NCBI GenBank assembly: GCA_902158745.1
Contig: CABGHH010000098.1
Coordinates: forward strand, 1 to 6,288
Length of the DNA stretch: 6,288 nucleotides
Source of the DNA: Candidatus Methanolliviera sp. GoM_asphalt
GTDB lineage: Archaea; Halobacteriota; Methanoliparia; Methanoliparales; Methanoliparaceae
Direction of reading: 5' to 3'
Position numbers and translations under genes: made by a program
Shown here: positions 1-5,184 of the stretch, piece after piece
Layout: each line of letters opens with the position of its first letter
Numbering within the stretch: position 1 is the first letter of the stretch
The notes under the pieces: model-generated
Seen by the model: the letters and a program-made list of their open reading frames with translations, nothing else
The model's database searches: none
Told to the model about the DNA's origin: nothing

Positions 1-2
1 AC

Positions 3-30
3 TATTTGGCTCGCATCCAAATATTTTTTT
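3..30 (+). terminator. Possible hairpin plus T-run
   Basis: A perfect 7-base inverted repeat (3-9 TATTTGG with 17-23 CCAAATA, 7-base loop) is followed directly by seven T residues at 24-30. This resembles an intrinsic terminator for plus-strand transcription, and T-runs alone can terminate archaeal RNA polymerase. No plus-strand gene is visible upstream in the window, so what it would terminate is unknown. The stem is AT-rich and short, so chance is possible. Confidence 0.3.
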
Positions 31-130
31 ACCTCATTGGAGTTGGATGGTCGTAGATGGCGTCTTCTTCTTGCCTCCCAACTTCGCTTTTTCTTGCCCA
101 ATATGATGGGATTGCCATTGTAAGTTTCAT
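29..130 (-). pseudogene. 5' stub of a GT-A glycosyltransferase gene
   Basis: This stub encodes 33 residues, starting MKLTMAIPSYWAR and ending DHPTPMR before a TAA stop. Its first 31 residues match the start of the intact glycosyltransferase at 2755-3975 in 24 positions by my count. The DNA of the two copies aligns without gaps over about 91 bases (40-130 against 3885-3975) at roughly 80% identity. Similarity then stops abruptly, so the DxD metal site, acceptor region and everything downstream are missing. It is best read as the remnant of a second copy, cut off by deletion or rearrangement at about position 39. It could still be transcribed as a short peptide, but no function is implied. Differences are spread along the whole stretch, which suggests an old duplication or a separately acquired homologue rather than a recent copy. 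Confidence 0.8.
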
Positions 131-278
131 GGTTCTTTCCCCAATCCTCTTTTTCCTTCTTGTCTTGTTTCTCCTCTTTCTTTAAATGAAGTGAAATTGT
201 GTAGAACGTATTGTGTGCTTGCGAAGTGCCGAAGGCATTTGGATGAGCGAAGCGAACCGTAAATACGCTGTTATGGCG
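131..278 (-). promoter_or_regulatory. Intergenic stretch with possible promoter and purine-rich leader
   Basis: This gap separates the stop of the membrane-anchored protein from the start of the glycosyltransferase stub. Read on the minus strand it has an AT element ATTTAAA at 187-181. From there to the stub's ATG the sequence is strongly purine-rich (GAAAGAGGAGAAAC and similar), about the spacing expected for a TATA box, a transcript start near 158 and a short leader. This resembles the purine-rich leaders at 4083-4116 and 5128-5171. The promoter call rests only on composition and spacing. No gene is seen between 131 and 278. Confidence 0.3.
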
Positions 279-917
279 TTACTTCAGGACGAGTTTAGGA
301 CCTTCTGAAGACGGTTTAATTTCGAATTTTCGAATCGTTTGGGGGCCATTCGCAGGGCTCACTGCGAGCCGCCCGTGGTAGTTACCATCCTTAAGGCGAG
401 CCCGCAACTTTTTCCAACCCGCTTCGGTGGGGATCATTAAATACCATTCGTCAGAAGAGTCGCGTTTAATAGCTTTAAAGACATCGAGCAAGGTTTTAGC
501 GCCTGGGTTAATAGTATATGTAGTAGGATTGCCGAGGTGAGCCCAACACAGAAGTTCCCTGTCAAGTGATCTACCAAAATATTCTGGCTTGATCAATTGA
601 TGTACAGGTTTACGTTGATAATTGGATTCAAGCGGTAGTTTTTCATCTTTTTCAACATCTTCAGGTGAGAGCAGTGCATCTCGTCTAAGGTCATCTATAC
701 TAATAAAACCAACACAATCAATCGCAGCAGTCCGACCTCTGTTAGTTACCACAACGCTCACATATTTTCTCTCCTTCTGCACATAAGGAGGGGGAGTCTC
801 ACTTTCAATCTCTATGATCACACGTGGGCGATACAGGACCCTCTCAAGCCAGCCTCCAAAGAGAGTTCCAACCACAAGACCTATAATGGTACTAATGAGG
901 GCATTAAGCACGTCCAT
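279..917 (-). CDS. Membrane-anchored protein of unknown function
   Basis: This 212-residue protein is not one I can name. It starts with one hydrophobic segment (about residues 5-24, LNALISTIIGLVVGTLFGGW), with few charged residues before it, so a single membrane anchor is likely. A short basic stretch (ERVLYRPR) follows. Next is a beta-rich region with an alternating pattern (VIIEIE, then YVSVVVTNRGRTAAIDCVGFI at about 52-72), which looks like an immunoglobulin-type sandwich. The end (GRLAVSPANG to FEIKPS) also looks like beta strands. I infer an anchored domain that binds something at the membrane surface. The start is well supported: a strong Shine-Dalgarno AGGAGGT at 933-927 lies 9 bases ahead of the ATG at 917. 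The gene is downstream of the glycosyltransferase genes and remnants and may be cotranscribed with them. It shows no sign of decay, unlike its neighbours on both sides. Confidence 0.8.
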   Translation of the reverse strand: MDVLNALISTIIGLVVGTLFGGWLERVLYRPRVIIEIESETPPPYVQKERKYVSVVVTNRGRTAAIDCVGFISIDDLRRDALLSPEDVEKDEKLPLESNYQRKPVHQLIKPEYFGRSLDRELLCWAHLGNPTTYTINPGAKTLLDVFKAIKRDSSDEWYLMIPTEAGWKKLRARLKDGNYHGRLAVSPANGPQTIRKFEIKPSSEGPKLVLK

Positions 918-1191
918 TTCGATTTAACCTCCTTTTATGAATTGCGTGAATGTAAATGGAATGTCGGCTAACGTAGTAATATCCTTCCTTGTATTCGCAT
1001 CCCTCCGCGATTCGCAGCAAAAGAATGATCTCGTCACCGAAATTTTTCGCTCCATGATCCGCGAATCTGTTTCTCTTACAAAGCATAATAACTTGATGCC
1101 ACTTCATTGCAATATATTTCGTTATCTGGATAACTGCCTGTTCTACGCCCACCACACCATCATATTTTCGAAAATCCATTACTATTTTCAT
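904..1191 (-). pseudogene. N-terminal remnant of a GT4-type glycosyltransferase
   Basis: The first 42 codons (1191-1066), from MKIVMDFRKYDGVVGVEQAV to HQVIMLCKRNR, read like the first beta-alpha-beta unit of a GT-B glycosyltransferase of family GT4. From memory, that family usually has a Gly-Gly before VEQ and a Gly where this copy has Trp-31 (MKWHQV), so both sites appear damaged. After about residue 42 the frame stays open to 904 but no longer reads like the family, and the sugar-nucleotide-binding C-terminal domain is absent. In another frame, 983-924 reads TLADIPFTFTQ, faintly like the family's HDVIPFTF segment, which may mean a frameshift plus deletion. I prefer the ATG at 1191 over one at 1206 because GGGAG sits 8 bases ahead of it. 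The tail overlaps the start of the next gene by 14 bases. It is almost certainly not a working enzyme. Confidence 0.7.
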
Positions 1192-1208
1192 AATCTTATC
1201 TCCCATAC

Positions 1209-1562
1209 TTACTCGGAAAAAACGCCATAATCATCAGCCACGAACATGTCTCGCCCATTTACGGGATTCATTCCAAAGGTAGCCAGGGAGGTAGCAACGA
1301 GGGGCAGCCCACAAGCCATCGCTTCTAACAGCTTGCCTCTAAATCTAAATCCCGTGCCCAACTCAATCGGTGCCACAAACACGTCGCTATTCCTGTATAA
1401 TCGCCGCACATTATCATTATCCCCTCCTTCCTGCAGGATTCTGTCCCAGCAGTAGCGGATAAAATTGTTCACGGCATCCACGTTGGGATAATGCTGAAAA
1501 TTACCCAGATAAAGGATATTTTTAGCGCTTCTTTCCCAGGACTTCTTCTTTGGCGGTGCCTG
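1209..1562 (-). pseudogene. C-terminal remnant of a GT4-type glycosyltransferase
   Basis: After an in-frame TAG at 1565-1563, this frame encodes 117 residues. NILYLGNFQHYPNVDAV is the family's segment opening the C-terminal Rossmann domain. It is followed by LYRNSDVFVAPIELGTGF and GKLLEAMACGLPLVATS, the nucleotide-sugar-binding region with the conserved Glu of LLEAMA. Three lesions are visible. There is no N-terminal half. The stretch between WDRIL and DNVRRLY is much shorter than usual, implying an internal deletion. A 6-base tandem duplication (1338-1349) gives GTGFRFRGK where GTGFRGK is expected. The frame ends at GVFSE with TAA, before the usual C-terminal helix. A GTG at 1481 could start a shorter ORF, but homology extends upstream of it. 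The piece lies upstream of the N-terminal remnant, so the two are leftovers of different genes or of a rearranged one. Confidence 0.8.
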
Positions 1563-1588
1563 CTAAAAATCTGCAAAAGTTTTGTAAA
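1563..1588 (-). terminator. Weak T-rich terminator candidate
   Basis: Just after the stop of the GT4 gene, the minus strand reads CAAAACTTTTG (1584-1574), a short inverted repeat, and then TTTTT at 1569-1565. Archaeal transcription can end at such T-runs. The repeat leaves little room for a loop, so this is a weak call. Confidence 0.2.
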
Positions 1589-2758
1589 TTACTTCTCTAT
1601 ATATCTAGAAAATATTGAAAATGTCTTTTCGGCAATCTTCTCCCATGAGCGATGCTTCTGAACGTATTCATAACCCTTTTCGCCATATTTTTGAGCTAAA
1701 TCCTCGTTTTGTAGAAGAAATAATAAGGCATCTGCCAATTGCTTTGGGTTATTTTTCTTCACTACCATGCCCATTTTCCTATCAATTAATGGTGCCTCGG
1801 GAAAAATATCTGTTACTACTACCGGCTTCTTGAAGTACCAAGACATACAAAGCACTCCACTTTGAGATATATTAATATAAGGAAGAGCAACAACATCCGA
1901 GGCCTTATAGAGTGCTTCTATACCATTTATATCAATATACTCATTACTTAACTTTACGTTTTTGAATAAGTTATTTGCTTTAATTCTTATCTTTATCTCG
2001 CCAACAATATCCTCTACATTGGAACTTCCCGCGAGATGTAGAACAGCATTTTTTTCCTTCTCAGCTACAAACTTCATAGCATCCACTAGAGTAAGTATAC
2101 CTTTATATTTTCTAAGGAAACCAAAAAACAAGATTACTTTTTTGTTTGTAAGTTTCAAGTGTTTTCTGGCAGATTCTTCAGTAAATTTTCCCTTATCAAA
2201 CTTATTGTACACTCCGTGTTCAATAATTGTGACTCTACTTTTTGCAATTGGAAAGTAATGAGTTAATTTTCTGAATTCGGATTTATTCCCTACAATAAAA
2301 TGTTCCGTTTTATCATAAAGAAGTCTAAGTGATTCTATTCGATGGGTTTGTAGAGTATGTTGCAGTACATCGTGGCAGGTCAAAACAACAGGAACTCCTA
2401 ATTCTTTTAGTTTCTTCGTCAAAAGGGAGTAATAGAAAACGACAGGCATAGCTGTAGTACAGAACTGAATGTCCACCAACTTAATTTCCAACTTTTTTAC
2501 CAAATGGATAACATCAAAAAGACTGGATGGTGAATCGTGCTCCAATAAATAATAAGGATTCCTAATGTTCTCCGCAATTAGGTCATCCTCTGGCTTATTA
2601 ATAGGATCGCCATTAATATAATTCTTTTTATAAGTAACAAAATACAGTTTACAGTATTTTTTCAGATATTCCTGAAGATGACAAGTATAATGTGCTAAGC
2701 CCCCTCCACTTGATGTTATTATTAAAACTCTTGGCTTTGATTTTAGCATAATCTTCAT
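1589..2758 (-). CDS. GT4-family (GT-B fold) glycosyltransferase
   Basis: This 389-residue protein has the length and layout of a GT4 enzyme, which transfers a sugar from a nucleotide-sugar donor, probably at the cytoplasmic membrane face during surface glycan or glycoprotein assembly. The N-terminal Rossmann domain opens with RVLIITSSGGGLAHYTCHL (residues 10-28), including the glycine-rich loop. VVLTCHDV (124-131) matches the family's T-x-HD strand, and EHGVYNKF (180-187) is the usual linker. The C-terminal donor-binding domain opens with ILFFGFLRKYKG (209-220), and LYKASDVVALPY (283-294) is its typical later helix and strand. SQSGVL (298-303) occupies the place where many relatives have the E-x7-E motif. 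Donor and acceptor cannot be read from the sequence. The ATG at 2758 overlaps the preceding gene's stop as ATGA, with AGAGGTGA just ahead, so translation is probably coupled. Its coding DNA looks clearly more AT-rich than the upstream gene, possibly reflecting separate acquisition. Confidence 0.9.
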   Translation of the reverse strand: MKIMLKSKPRVLIITSSGGGLAHYTCHLQEYLKKYCKLYFVTYKKNYINGDPINKPEDDLIAENIRNPYYLLEHDSPSSLFDVIHLVKKLEIKLVDIQFCTTAMPVVFYYSLLTKKLKELGVPVVLTCHDVLQHTLQTHRIESLRLLYDKTEHFIVGNKSEFRKLTHYFPIAKSRVTIIEHGVYNKFDKGKFTEESARKHLKLTNKKVILFFGFLRKYKGILTLVDAMKFVAEKEKNAVLHLAGSSNVEDIVGEIKIRIKANNLFKNVKLSNEYIDINGIEALYKASDVVALPYINISQSGVLCMSWYFKKPVVVTDIFPEAPLIDRKMGMVVKKNNPKQLADALLFLLQNEDLAQKYGEKGYEYVQKHRSWEKIAEKTFSIFSRYIEK

Positions 2759-3975
2759 TCACCTCTAATAATTTCCTCAATACTCGAACGAACCTCTCTT
2801 TTGCTTGTCCATTCCATCAATTCCCGCCACCGTTTTTGCAGTTTGCATAACCTTTGAAAAGGGTCGTATTTCGGCACTGCATCTGTTTTGGCGATGAGGA
2901 TGTTTCTTAACGCCTCTTCACCACCTTCTTTGTCGCCTTCGGCGAGATAGTCTTCAGATAACCGATTGCATGATTTTTCTATCTTCTCTTCGAGGTCGCT
3001 TTTCAAAAAACCACCCGGATAAGGGTCAAACTCCTCTGGATATACCCTTGTCATTCCCTTTATCTCTTTTTGACGCTCAATCTTCGCACGTTCATAAATG
3101 AAACGATAGATATCCGCTCGTAACTGCATCCAGGTGGGATGCGTCTTTGGCGGTGGAAGATGCTTGATAGATAGTTGGTTATCCAGGAAAAAAGAAAAGC
3201 CAAACATTCTCGCATTTATTAAAAAGTCTATATCCTCTCCTCTCGGAACATCGGGGTCAAAAGGCACAACGGTAAAAAGATTTCGATGGATTACCATGTT
3301 CCCACCGAATACAAAAGGCGTCTCTTTCAACCTCGGTTCAGTTCCAATAATTTTGTCAAACGCTTCGTTCATCCTGTCATATTGGTCCCAATATTCCATC
3401 CAGGGGCGAAACGGTTTTTTAACGTGGTAGTCCCCATCTGGTTGAAGGTAATATCCCGCTACGGCATTTACGGTTCTTCCTCCTATACTTCTGCCGACAA
3501 ATTCTTTTGCTTTCGACATAAATTTCGGGTCTTCAAATACCTCGTCATCGTCAATAAGCACCGCCACTTCTGAACCCAAGACATGAGGAATGAACAGGCA
3601 CAGATTCCGGATGTTGGCATATCCTCGTAATTGCAGAAGGTCGTTATACTCCTTCTCGCCCTCGCTAATCAACAATTCATGTATTTGCTTTAGATGGGAG
3701 TGCCCGAATAGCAGTACTTCTACTCCTGGATTGGATAACTGGATAATGTTAGCAACCTTCTTTTCAACTTGGTTTTCAATATCTTCTGCCGTGGCGACTG
3801 CAAGTATTACCAATTGAAAATCTTTATCCTCCAGCTTTTCTATACTCTGTATTGCTCTAAGCAGCGTGCCTTCGCTATCCAGAGGAGTGGGATGGTCGTA
3901 AATAGCGTCTCCTTCCTTGCAACCAACCTCCCTCTCCCTCGCCCAATACGATGGGATTACCATTGTAACTTTCAT
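2755..3975 (-). CDS. GT-A-fold (GT2-like) glycosyltransferase
   Basis: This 406-residue enzyme looks like a GT-A glycosyltransferase. It begins with MKVTMVIPSYWAR, the usual first beta strand of the nucleotide-binding domain. VAVLIDDDEVFEDP (137-150) holds the Asp-rich DxD-type metal and nucleotide-sugar site (Asp 142-144). FVFGGNMVIHR (221-231) corresponds to the acceptor-side loop of GT2 enzymes. RGEDIDFLINARMFG (245-259) carries the ED motif that usually supplies the catalytic base, and IKHLPPPKTH (270-279) has the later metal-ligand-type histidine. After about residue 290 there is a charged, helical tail of unknown role. There are no membrane segments, so it is probably cytoplasmic or peripheral. 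The sugar substrate is not predictable. It is first in a two-gene unit with the GT4 gene, and a truncated relative lies at 29-130. The ATG at 3975 has only a weak Shine-Dalgarno (GGATGATGG), but the stub's aligned start supports it. Confidence 0.85.
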   Translation of the reverse strand: MKVTMVIPSYWAREREVGCKEGDAIYDHPTPLDSEGTLLRAIQSIEKLEDKDFQLVILAVATAEDIENQVEKKVANIIQLSNPGVEVLLFGHSHLKQIHELLISEGEKEYNDLLQLRGYANIRNLCLFIPHVLGSEVAVLIDDDEVFEDPKFMSKAKEFVGRSIGGRTVNAVAGYYLQPDGDYHVKKPFRPWMEYWDQYDRMNEAFDKIIGTEPRLKETPFVFGGNMVIHRNLFTVVPFDPDVPRGEDIDFLINARMFGFSFFLDNQLSIKHLPPPKTHPTWMQLRADIYRFIYERAKIERQKEIKGMTRVYPEEFDPYPGGFLKSDLEEKIEKSCNRLSEDYLAEGDKEGGEEALRNILIAKTDAVPKYDPFQRLCKLQKRWRELMEWTSKREVRSSIEEIIRGE

Positions 3976-4080
3976 ATCATATTTCCATCATCCTTCAATC
4001 TTCCCCGTAGAAATGGAACACAACAAAGTGAATAATTTATATTAACTCGCTTCATAAATATGCATACAACATAAAGCAAA
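3976..4080. promoter_or_regulatory. Divergent promoter region
   Basis: This gap separates the minus-strand glycosyltransferase unit from the plus-strand CBS genes. Two AT-rich boxes stand out. AATATAAA on the minus strand (4044-4037) would place a transcript start near 4014, some 40 bases ahead of the ATG at 3975. ATAAATA on the plus strand (4054-4060) would place a start near 4081-4084. TTTATATT (4037-4044) could also serve the plus strand. Spacing fits archaeal TATA-box promoters, but no start site has been measured. Confidence 0.55.
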
Positions 4081-4125
4081 ATGGAAGAGAAAGGAGGAGG
4101 AGGAGAAGGAGAAAAACAAAGATGA
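4081..4125 (+). promoter_or_regulatory. Purine-rich leader containing a 14-codon mini-ORF
   Basis: Positions 4083-4116 are 34 uninterrupted purines, including four GGA repeats (4093-4104) and GGAG at 4108-4111, the likely ribosome binding site for the CBS gene. The stretch also reads as an ORF from ATG 4081 (MEEKGGGGEGEKQR) to a TGA at 4123-4125 that overlaps the CBS start codon as ATGA. A TATA box at 4054-4060 would start the transcript almost at this ATG, so a leaderless mini-ORF is conceivable. The peptide is low-complexity, so this may simply be a Shine-Dalgarno-rich leader. Confidence 0.35.
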
Positions 4126-4514
4126 AAGTCAAGGAGATAATGAGCTTTCCCGCCATCGCCGAAGACGAAGATGTTCCGGTCACTAAAATACTAAAGCACA
4201 TGGAACTGTCGCGAATAGGGAGTGTAGTGATAACAAAAGCAGGTAAACCTGCAGGGATGGCTGTTGACCAGGACATAGCGGCAAAAGTCATATTGAAGGA
4301 TATTGACCCGGACGAGATGAAAGCGAAGGAGATTATGTCTTCACCGGTAATCACCGTGGAAGCGGACGCATCGGTGGAAGATGCAAGCAGGATTATGGCA
4401 AGGAAGGGCATAAGAAGGCTGCCTGTGATTGAACATGGTGAGCTTGTAGGTGTTATAAGTATTAGAAATATATTAACAGGTGAGCCCGAGCATGTGAGGA
4501 AATATCTGTTTTGA
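4122..4514 (+). CDS. Stand-alone two-CBS-domain protein (first copy)
   Basis: The 130 residues consist almost entirely of two CBS domains, about 1-60 and 67-126, forming one Bateman module. Such modules usually bind adenine nucleotides (AMP, ATP, sometimes SAM) and dimerise to control a partner; stand-alone ones are common in archaea. VKEIMSFPAIAEDEDVPV and AKEIMSSPVITVEADASV are the two domain openings. The family's ribose-phosphate motif is G-h-h-T/S-x-x-D. In domain 1 it reads GMAVDQD (45-51), with Val in place of Thr/Ser. In domain 2 it reads GVISIRN (110-116), with Asn in place of Asp. Nucleotide binding may therefore be altered. The gene is followed 38 bases later by its paralogue at 4553-4960; the proteins align without gaps with 74 of 130 residues identical by my count. 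There is no DNA-binding or enzymatic domain, so a partner is required. Confidence 0.9.
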   Translation: MKVKEIMSFPAIAEDEDVPVTKILKHMELSRIGSVVITKAGKPAGMAVDQDIAAKVILKDIDPDEMKAKEIMSSPVITVEADASVEDASRIMARKGIRRLPVIEHGELVGVISIRNILTGEPEHVRKYLF

Positions 4515-4552
4515 GTACGTACTAAAACTAAAAAGAAAGGAGAACGAAAAAG

Positions 4553-4960
4553 ATGGAGGCGGAATTATTAGAAGTTAGGGATATAATGACCTATCCAGCT
4601 ATCACCGAAGATGAAGACGTATCAGTTGCCGAAATAGCGAAGTGCATGAAAATGTCGGGAATATCCTGTGTGGTTATAACAAAAGAAGATAACCCCGTGG
4701 GAATTGTTACCGACCGGGACGTAGTGACAAAAGTGATAATGAAAGGTAGAAACCAGGGTGAGGTAAAAGCGAAAGAGATACTGTCCTCTCCTTTGATGAC
4801 CATTGAATCCGACGCATCTCTTGGCCGTGCAGGCAAAGTCCTGATAGAAAAGGGGATACGAAGACTGCCTGTAATTGAGAATGGTGAACTCGTGGGCATT
4901 GTGAGTCTTAGAAATATCGTGACCCGGGAACCACTGCATGTACGAAAATATTTGTTTTAA
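4553..4960 (+). CDS. Stand-alone two-CBS-domain protein (second copy)
   Basis: This 135-residue protein is the paralogue of the upstream gene, with five extra residues at the N-terminus. It has two CBS domains, about 6-65 and 72-131, and presumably acts as an adenine-nucleotide-sensing dimer or as a heterodimer partner of the first copy. Here the first ribose-binding motif is canonical (GIVTDRD, 50-56), while the second again ends in Asn (GIVSLRN, 115-121). The C-terminal part is the most alike between copies: GIRRLPVIE-x-GELVG and EP-x-HVRKYLF are nearly identical, so that region is probably under shared constraint. The start is supported by AAAGGAG (4536-4542), 10 bases ahead of the ATG. 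A 10-base palindrome AGTACGTACT (4514-4523) lies at the end of the first gene. The two genes are probably cotranscribed from the promoter near 4054. Confidence 0.9.
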   Translation: MEAELLEVRDIMTYPAITEDEDVSVAEIAKCMKMSGISCVVITKEDNPVGIVTDRDVVTKVIMKGRNQGEVKAKEILSSPLMTIESDASLGRAGKVLIEKGIRRLPVIENGELVGIVSLRNIVTREPLHVRKYLF

Positions 4961-4965
4961 TACGA

Positions 4966-5025
4966 CTGGGGATTTCCTTCACGAAAGCAGGATGTTAGAT
5001 TTGTTACACGACCGTGCTGGGGATT
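4966..5025 (+). repeat. Short direct repeat CTGGGGATT, two copies
   Basis: CTGGGGATT occurs at 4966-4974 and again at 5017-5025, between the second CBS gene and the next TATA element. Nine bases repeated 51 apart, upstream of a promoter, could be a regulator binding site, but chance cannot be excluded. The rest of the gap shows no gene and no clear hairpin terminator. Confidence 0.25.
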
Positions 5026-5041
5026 CATGTGCGCAAAAAAA

Positions 5042-5060
5042 CGAAAAATATATATATAAA
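5042..5060 (+). promoter_or_regulatory. TATA-box promoter of the antiporter-like gene
   Basis: A purine stretch CGAAAAA (5042-5048), resembling an archaeal BRE, is followed by alternating AT (5049-5060). The expected transcript start is about 5078-5086. This leaves roughly 35 bases to the mini-ORF ATG at 5119 and about 100 bases to the TTG start at 5181. It suggests that the membrane-protein gene is transcribed separately from the CBS pair. Confidence 0.6.
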
Positions 5061-5118
5061 ATATTTCACAAGATATGTTAGGGATGGAATAGATACGGCA
5101 GGCAGACCAAGAGGAGAA

Positions 5119-5184
5119 ATGATTAGCGAGAGAGAAAGAGGAAGAGAGAGCGAGGAGATGAAGAAGGAAGGTGGGTCAGATTGA
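5119..5184 (+). promoter_or_regulatory. Leader mini-ORF (21 codons) overlapping the antiporter gene start
   Basis: An ATG at 5119 preceded two bases upstream by GAGGAG (5111-5116) opens a frame of 21 codons, MISERERGRESEEMKKEGGSD. It ends at TGA 5182-5184, overlapping the next gene's TTG as TTGA. The peptide is highly charged and encoded by purine-rich DNA. It could be a coupling leader ORF, or the frame may be a by-product of a Shine-Dalgarno-rich leader. I recognise no family, and GAGGAG is unusually close to the ATG. Confidence 0.3.

Noticed and set aside
937..1230. Plus-strand ORF of 97 codons opposite the GT4 remnants
   Set aside because: It lies opposite the minus-strand N-terminal glycosyltransferase remnant, has no recognisable protein pattern, and its frame is a by-product of the other strand.
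1209..1481. A 90-residue complete protein starting at GTG 1481
   Set aside because: Family homology (NILYLGNFQHYPN) continues in frame upstream of the GTG to about 1562, so the GTG is an internal Val codon of a truncated gene.
904..1562. Insertion sequence or transposon as the cause of the breakage
   Set aside because: I found no transposase-like frame, terminal inverted repeats or target duplications; deletion or recombination between homologous genes fits better.
3134..4035. Several plus-strand ORFs of 75-98 codons opposite the GT-A glycosyltransferase
   Set aside because: The minus strand encodes a full-length enzyme with conserved motifs in order; these plus-strand frames have no family features or convincing ribosome binding sites.
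4052..4411. Minus-strand ORF of 119 codons opposite the first CBS gene
   Set aside because: It is Ser/Thr/Ile-rich antisense of a well-supported CBS gene, and its C-terminal end is only the reverse complement of the purine tract. The ORFs at 4591-4899 and 4622-4939 are rejected for the same reason.
4514..4523. Palindrome AGTACGTACT between the CBS genes as an operator
   Set aside because: It is a single 10-base palindrome without a promoter beside it, and its first base is the stop codon of the first CBS gene; chance is a sufficient explanation.
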